Of a DNA stretch of 64,000 nt, positions 58,887 to 64,000 are shown piece after piece. Every line of letters starts with the position of its first letter. Within the stretch, counting starts at the first letter, position 1. The notes under the pieces are model-generated. The model worked only from the letters and a program-made list of their open reading frames with translations, did not search any database and was not told the DNA's origin. The DNA lies in the NCBI RefSeq assembly GCF_946479765.1, contig NZ_CAMLHO010000017.1, positions 1 through 64,000 on the forward strand. The letters run 5' to 3'. A program made the position numbers and the translations under genes. This DNA comes from an uncultured Aliivibrio sp. GTDB taxonomy: Bacteria; Pseudomonadota; Gammaproteobacteria; Enterobacterales; Vibrionaceae.

Positions 58887-59673
58887 TTTTTCACTTATTT
58901 CGTCAATTGAGCAACTTGGTAAGCGAGCCTTATCGGTTTGTGAAGTGCTTGGGCGAGCCACTTTTATGTTACTCGGCGCTATTGTTGCAAAGCCTCAACC
59001 AGTAAAGATGTTCCCATTATTACTGACTCAACTGTATTCAGTGGGTGTTCGTTCTTTAGTTATCATTGTGGTTTCTGGTCTATTTATTGGCATGGTGATT
59101 AGCCTTCAAGGCTACATTATTCTGGTGGATTATGGTGCTGAAACCAGTTTGGGGCAGTTAGTCTCATTATCATTATTACGAGAACTTGGGCCTGTCGTCA
59201 CCGCACTATTATTTGCAGGGCGAGCGGGCTCTGCGCTAACCGCTGAAATTGGATTAATGAAAACAACCGAGCAACTTTCTGGTATGGAAATGATGGCGGT
59301 TGATCCCTTACGTCGAATTATTGCCCCACGTTTATGGGCTGGTATTATCTCAATGCCATTATTAGCTATGATCTTTATGGCCGTTGGGATTTGGGGCGGT
59401 CAGATTGTCGGTGTTGAATGGAAAGGCATTGATTATGGTAGTTTTTGGTCATTAATGCAGTCATCGGTTGATGTGCGTTATGACATCGTAAATAGCATTA
59501 TTAAATGCGTAGTGTTCGCCTTTATCGTAACTTGGATTGCATTATTTAATGGCTACGATGCAACGCCGACCTCTGAGGGGATCTCATTGGCCACAACACG
59601 AACGGTAGTGCATTCGTCACTGGCGGTATTAGGTATTGATTTTGTGCTGACAGCACTGATGTTTGGGAATTAA
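58879..59673 (+). CDS. mlaE: Phospholipid transport permease MlaE
   Basis: The membrane subunit of the Mla transporter, 264 aa, about five to six membrane segments. Core motifs [20 protein letters not shown] (~76-95) and [19 protein letters not shown] (~102-120), then [14 protein letters not shown]. The start is the ATG at 58879, overlapping mlaF by 8 bp; the in-frame ATG at 58861 adds an unlikely extension. Confidence 0.95.
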   Translation: MSNFSLISSIEQLGKRALSVCEVLGRATFMLLGAIVAKPQPVKMFPLLLTQLYSVGVRSLVIIVVSGLFIGMVISLQGYIILVDYGAETSLGQLVSLSLLRELGPVVTALLFAGRAGSALTAEIGLMKTTEQLSGMEMMAVDPLRRIIAPRLWAGIISMPLLAMIFMAVGIWGGQIVGVEWKGIDYGSFWSLMQSSVDVRYDIVNSIIKCVVFAFIVTWIALFNGYDATPTSEGISLATTRTVVHSSLAVLGIDFVLTALMFGN

Positions 59674-59675
59674 TT

Positions 59676-60170
59676 ATGCAACAGACACGTAAAGTAGAGT
59701 TTTTTGTTGGGCTTTTTGTTTTAGCAGGAATGGCTGCACTATTGATGTTATTACTTAAAGTTGCGGATGTTCGTAGTGGTGGTAGTGGTGAGTATTACAC
59801 TTTAAATGCGCAGTTTAATAATATTGGTAGTTTAAAATCACGCTCTCCAATTAAGGTTGGTGGTGTTGTGGTTGGACGCGTAGAAGGCATTACGTTAGAT
59901 ACCGACACGTATTTACCCATTGTTAGCATGGAAATTGATAAGCAGTTTGGCGCTTTTCCTGAAACATCATCGGCACAGATTTTGACTTCTGGTTTAATTG
60001 GCGAGCAATACATTGGAATTGTCCCTGGATTTATTGATGAAGATATCGATATGCTTGGCGATGGTGATTATATTGAAGACACCAAATCGGCACTTGTATT
60101 AGAAGATATGATCGGACAAGTCTTGTATAGCATAGGCGGTGATTCGTCAGATAAAAGTGAGGAGGAGTAA
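59676..60170 (+). CDS. mlaD: Phospholipid transport MCE protein MlaD
   Basis: A bitopic MCE-domain protein of 164 aa that forms a periplasmic hexamer on MlaFE. One membrane segment (~10-28), then the MCE domain (~38-118) with FNNIGSLKSRSPIKVGGVVVG (first 20 at ~47-66) and SAQILTSGLIGEQYIGI (~98-114). The C-terminal tail is short and acidic. Confidence 0.96.
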   Translation: MQQTRKVEFFVGLFVLAGMAALLMLLLKVADVRSGGSGEYYTLNAQFNNIGSLKSRSPIKVGGVVVGRVEGITLDTDTYLPIVSMEIDKQFGAFPETSSAQILTSGLIGEQYIGIVPGFIDEDIDMLGDGDYIEDTKSALVLEDMIGQVLYSIGGDSSDKSEEE

Positions 60171-60811
60171 TGAAAGCATGGTTAGGTATTTTTATGGCGT
60201 TAGTCACTCTACTTTCAGTAGGAGTGAAAGCTGAAAATATAGATAAAACTAAGCCATATGAAATGATGGCTCAGGTATCTGAAGTGACTTTCGCACGTCT
60301 AAAAGCAGAGCAAAGCGCCATTCAATCAAACCCAAATATATTAAAAACGATTGTTAATGAAGAGTTGATGCCCTATGTAAACGTGAAATATGCGGCTTAC
60401 AAATTACTGGGAACACATCTAAAGAAAACGTCAGCGGAAGAAAGAGCTGAGTTTGTGGTAGCATTTCGTGAATATTTAGTGGCTTCGTATGCACAAGTAT
60501 TAACGTTATATACGGATCAAGAAATCACGTTAGAGAAAGCGAAGGCTATCCCTAAAGGGAAAAAGATTATTAGTGTGCGAGTGGATATTTTAGACTCTGC
60601 TCGTCCAACGGTAAAAGTTGATTTTAAATTACGTAAAAATAAGAAAACGGAAGAGTGGCAAGCGTTTGATATGGTCGCTGAGGGTGTTAGCCTTTTATCT
60701 ACTAAACAATCGGAGTGGAATGGGAAAATTCGTAAAGAAGGCATCAGTTCAGTAAGTAAAGAATTAGCCTCTTTAGCGAAGCAACCTATTCGCTTAGAAG
60801 GGAGTAAATAA
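60170..60811 (+). CDS. mlaC: Periplasmic phospholipid-binding protein MlaC
   Basis: The soluble shuttle that ferries phospholipid between MlaA-OmpC and MlaFEDB, 213 aa. Signal peptide with cleavage near VKAEN (~22), then the MlaC fold (~30-195: VNEELMPYVNVKYAAYKLLG at ~63-82, AFREYLVASYAQVL at ~101-114). It overlaps mlaD by one base. Confidence 0.96.
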   Translation: MKAWLGIFMALVTLLSVGVKAENIDKTKPYEMMAQVSEVTFARLKAEQSAIQSNPNILKTIVNEELMPYVNVKYAAYKLLGTHLKKTSAEERAEFVVAFREYLVASYAQVLTLYTDQEITLEKAKAIPKGKKIISVRVDILDSARPTVKVDFKLRKNKKTEEWQAFDMVAEGVSLLSTKQSEWNGKIRKEGISSVSKELASLAKQPIRLEGSK

Positions 60812-61131
60812 TGTCAATAATGGATTTATGTGAAGCGAAAGCGGATGAAATTCATTTAAATGGGGTGCTTGATCGTGAGACTGTGCCTAATATTTGGAAT
60901 AAATTGACAGAATGGAAACCTAAAGTTGCACAAGTAAAGGTAGACTTAGCTCACGTTAATCGTATTGACTCGGCAGGTGTTGTGTTACTTTTACATCTAA
61001 TAGAGCATGCAAAAAAACAAAACTGTCATATAATGCTTACTTTCGTCCCTGATCAGCTCATTACTTTAATTCAATTAAGTAATGTGGAATCATTATTTGC
61101 TGATCATTTAATAACGCAAAAGGTAGAGTAA
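60811..61131 (+). CDS. mlaB: STAS-domain protein MlaB
   Basis: The small cytoplasmic STAS subunit that stabilises MlaF, 106 aa. The STAS core reads [21 protein letters not shown] (first 20 at ~43-62); the Ser in IDSAG corresponds to the conserved STAS position. It overlaps mlaC by one base. Confidence 0.93.
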   Translation: MSIMDLCEAKADEIHLNGVLDRETVPNIWNKLTEWKPKVAQVKVDLAHVNRIDSAGVVLLLHLIEHAKKQNCHIMLTFVPDQLITLIQLSNVESLFADHLITQKVE

Positions 61132-61388
61132 TGGAAAGCGCCGAGATTAAAGAATTATTAGACGCAGCACTTCAACTTCAAGAGATTCACGTTAAAGGTG
61201 AAGGAAGCCATTTTGAAGTTATTGCTGTGGATGAATCGTTCAATGGAATGAGCCGAGTTAAAAAGCAACAAACCATCTACGGACCTTTGATGGAACACAT
61301 CTCAACAAATACCATTCACGCTCTATCAATAAAAGCGTTTACTCCCGAAGAGTGGGCACGTGATAAAAAATTAAATAGCTTATTCTAA
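61131..61388 (+). CDS. ibaG: BolA-family protein IbaG
   Basis: An 85-aa BolA-like protein, a partner of monothiol glutaredoxins in iron-sulfur handling and linked to acid stress and envelope. The motifs [20 protein letters not shown] (~26-45) and [18 protein letters not shown] (~58-75) carry the conserved His. It sits between mlaB and murA as in E. coli. Confidence 0.93.
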   Translation: MESAEIKELLDAALQLQEIHVKGEGSHFEVIAVDESFNGMSRVKKQQTIYGPLMEHISTNTIHALSIKAFTPEEWARDKKLNSLF

Positions 61389-61400
61389 GAGGTCCTTTGA

Positions 61401-62669
<1,269 letters not shown>

Positions 62670-62709
62670 TCTTGGTGGTTATTTAATCGAGACTCATTAC
62701 TAAAATGGA

Positions 62710-62740
62710 AACCGGGTATGTTATGACCCGGTTTTTTATT
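62710..62740 (+). terminator. murA terminator
   Basis: AACCGGGT pairs with ACCCGGTT around ATGTTATG, with a T-run. It ends the mla-ibaG-murA unit 41 bp after murA. Confidence 0.88.
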
Positions 62741-62767
62741 GTTTATATATAAGTAGGAGAAACACTT

Positions 62768-63493
62768 ATGATTGCATTGTTACGCCTAGTTGCTCTGGCT
62801 ATCTTTGCTGTCTTTACGTTTGTATTTGGTTGTGGTTATTGTTTGTTGAGCCCACGTAATCCAAAACACGTTTATACTTTTGGTCTTTGGTTTGCTCGTA
62901 TGTCACGAGTATTTGGTATTAAACTTGAAGTGCGAGTTCCTGAAAGTGTTAAAAATTCAGGACCAAGTTTATACATCGCAAACCATCAAAATAGCTGGGA
63001 TTTATTTACTGTCTCTGGGGCAATTCAACCAAGAACGGTAACGGTAGGTAAAAAAAGCATCGCGTGGATGCCACTGTTTGGTCAGCTGTACTGGATCACT
63101 GGTAATATTTTGATTGACCGTAATAACCGCAGTAAAGCGGTAGGTACGATTTCACAAGTTGCGGATAATATTAAGAAACATAATGTATCTGTATGGATGT
63201 TCCCAGAAGGAACGCGTTCTCGTGGTCGTGGTTTATTGCCATTTAAAACGGGTGCATTCCATGCTGCAATTGCTGCTGGAGTTCCAGTAACCCCTATCGT
63301 ATGTAGTAATACGGAAGGCGTAAAATTAAATCGTTGGAATAACGGTGTAGTGATTGTAGAGATCTTACCGCCAGTGAGTCTTGACGGTTACGATAAGACA
63401 AACGTTCGTGAATTAGCGAATGAGTGCCGCGAACAAATGAAAACTAAGCTAGAAGAATTAAATAAAGAAGTTGCACAACGCAACCAAGCTTAA
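62768..63493 (+). CDS. plsC: 1-acyl-sn-glycerol-3-phosphate acyltransferase
   Basis: Makes phosphatidic acid from lysophosphatidic acid at the inner membrane. 241 aa with an N-terminal membrane segment (~2-28), the catalytic NHQNSWD (HX4D) box at ~76-82, the substrate box FPEGTRSRGRG (~149-159), and the AGVPVTPIV block (~174-182). AGGAG precedes the ATG. Confidence 0.95.
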   Translation: MIALLRLVALAIFAVFTFVFGCGYCLLSPRNPKHVYTFGLWFARMSRVFGIKLEVRVPESVKNSGPSLYIANHQNSWDLFTVSGAIQPRTVTVGKKSIAWMPLFGQLYWITGNILIDRNNRSKAVGTISQVADNIKKHNVSVWMFPEGTRSRGRGLLPFKTGAFHAAIAAGVPVTPIVCSNTEGVKLNRWNNGVVIVEILPPVSLDGYDKTNVRELANECREQMKTKLEELNKEVAQRNQA

Positions 63494-63512
63494 GTTTTTA
63501 TGATTATGTTTA

Positions 63513-63546
63513 AGGGTATACAGCTTGCTGTATACCCTTTTGTTTT
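63513..63546 (+). terminator. plsC terminator
   Basis: AGGGTATACAGC pairs with GCTGTATACCCT (a two-base TT centre), followed by TTTTGTTTTT. It lies 20 bp after plsC. Confidence 0.88.
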
Positions 63547-63578
63547 TGATGTGTATGTTCTTAAATGTGTGGATAATA

Positions 63579-64000
63579 ATGAAAGAAGACGTTGTCCTTG
63601 TAAATCAGCAGGGTGAAGCCATTGGTATAATGGAAAAGCTAGAAGCGCATGAGAAAGGGTTATTACATTTGGCTTTCTCGGTTCTACTTTATCGTAATGG
63701 TAAAAACGGAAGAGAATTTCTTTTACAAAAGCGCGCTGAATGTAAATACCACAGTAAAGGAAAATGGAGTAATACCTGTTGTTCACACCCAAGAATTAAT
63801 GAGTCAATTGAATCAGCTGGAGAGCGTCGATTAGAAGAAGAAATCGGCATTACAGGTGTCGCTGAAAACTCATTTGAAAATCTGGGTTGGTTTATTTATC
63901 AAGCCGAATTAGAGAATGGACTGAGTGAACACGAGCTAGATTATATTCTATTGGTGAATACGCCTAATGTGGAATTTACGATTAATCCAGAAGAGGTCAG
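63579..64000 (+). CDS. idi: Isopentenyl-diphosphate delta-isomerase, type I (partial, runs off window)
   Basis: Interconverts IPP and DMAPP in isoprenoid synthesis. The visible 140 codons from the ATG at 63579 read as a Nudix-fold type I isomerase: MKEDVVLVNQQGEAIGIMEK, HLAFSVLLYRN, LLQKRAECKYHSKGKWSNTC (active Cys in NTCCSHP, ~69), the Nudix-type GERRLEEEIG (~84-93) and SEHELDYI (~119-126) with the catalytic Glu. The 3' end lies beyond 64000. No strong Shine-Dalgarno sequence is seen before the ATG. Confidence 0.92.
   Translation, partial: MKEDVVLVNQQGEAIGIMEKLEAHEKGLLHLAFSVLLYRNGKNGREFLLQKRAECKYHSKGKWSNTCCSHPRINESIESAGERRLEEEIGITGVAENSFENLGWFIYQAELENGLSEHELDYILLVNTPNVEFTINPEEV

Noticed and set aside
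63490-63792. 100-aa minus-strand ORF at the plsC/idi junction
   Set aside because: It is antisense to the plsC terminator and to the start of idi, which has clear Nudix and isomerase motifs.

Overview
The window is chromosomal core DNA of a Vibrionaceae bacterium, most likely Aliivibrio (the A. fischeri/logei/salmonicida group). The grounds are the low GC content, the protein sequences, and the gene order: metH, lysC, pglL-like ligase, uvrA, galU, ssb, csrD/mshH, the full msh locus, mreBCD, yhdE, rng, yhdP, tldD, pmbA, the rpoN/lpt operon, mla, murA. The genus is inferred from recall of family sequences, not from a search.

Layout. 1-690: the 3' end of a tRNA (probably Ser), its terminator, and a decayed, internally deleted IS66-family element. 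691-2149: a CPA1 Na+/H+ antiporter divergent from metH, with a perfect FNR-type palindrome, a CRP-like site and a MetJ-like box between them. 2150-7721: metH and lysC converge on a shared terminator, and lysC is preceded by a clear lysine riboswitch. 7722-15669: a class V aminotransferase, a PglL/Wzy-type O-oligosaccharyltransferase, uvrA (with a LexA box), galU and ssb.

15837-35398: csrD/mshH followed by the complete MSHA type IV pilus locus. The assembly half is mshI-J-K-L-M-N-E-G-F. The structural half is mshB-A-C-D-O-P-Q. A good sigma70 promoter precedes mshB and a strong intrinsic terminator follows mshA. The assembly ATPase MshE carries an N-terminal c-di-GMP-binding module, and csrD encodes a degenerate GGDEF/EAL protein, so second-messenger and Csr inputs meet here.

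35399-49857: mreBCD with yhdE (Maf), rng, yhdP, a Nit1-type amidase, tldD, darP (opposite strand), pmbA/tldE and mgtE (opposite strand). 50008-56715, minus strand: kdsD-kdsC-lptC-lptA-lptB-rpoN-hpf-ptsN-rapZ-ptsO, joining LPS biogenesis to sigma54 and the nitrogen PTS. 56915-64000: a Ca2+/Na+ exchanger (minus) divergent from mlaFEDCB-ibaG-murA, then plsC and the start of idi, which runs off the window.

Most of the window is ordinary vibrio core genome. I see no CRISPR array, prophage, integron or defence island. The observations most worth following are: a possible PglL-MshA O-glycosylation pair (a Ser/Ala/Pro tract in the pilin plus a nearby O-OTase gene); the RNA signals flanking mshA; the MshP/MshQ putative tip module; the FNR box between the antiporter and metH; and the IS66 relic next to a tRNA end.
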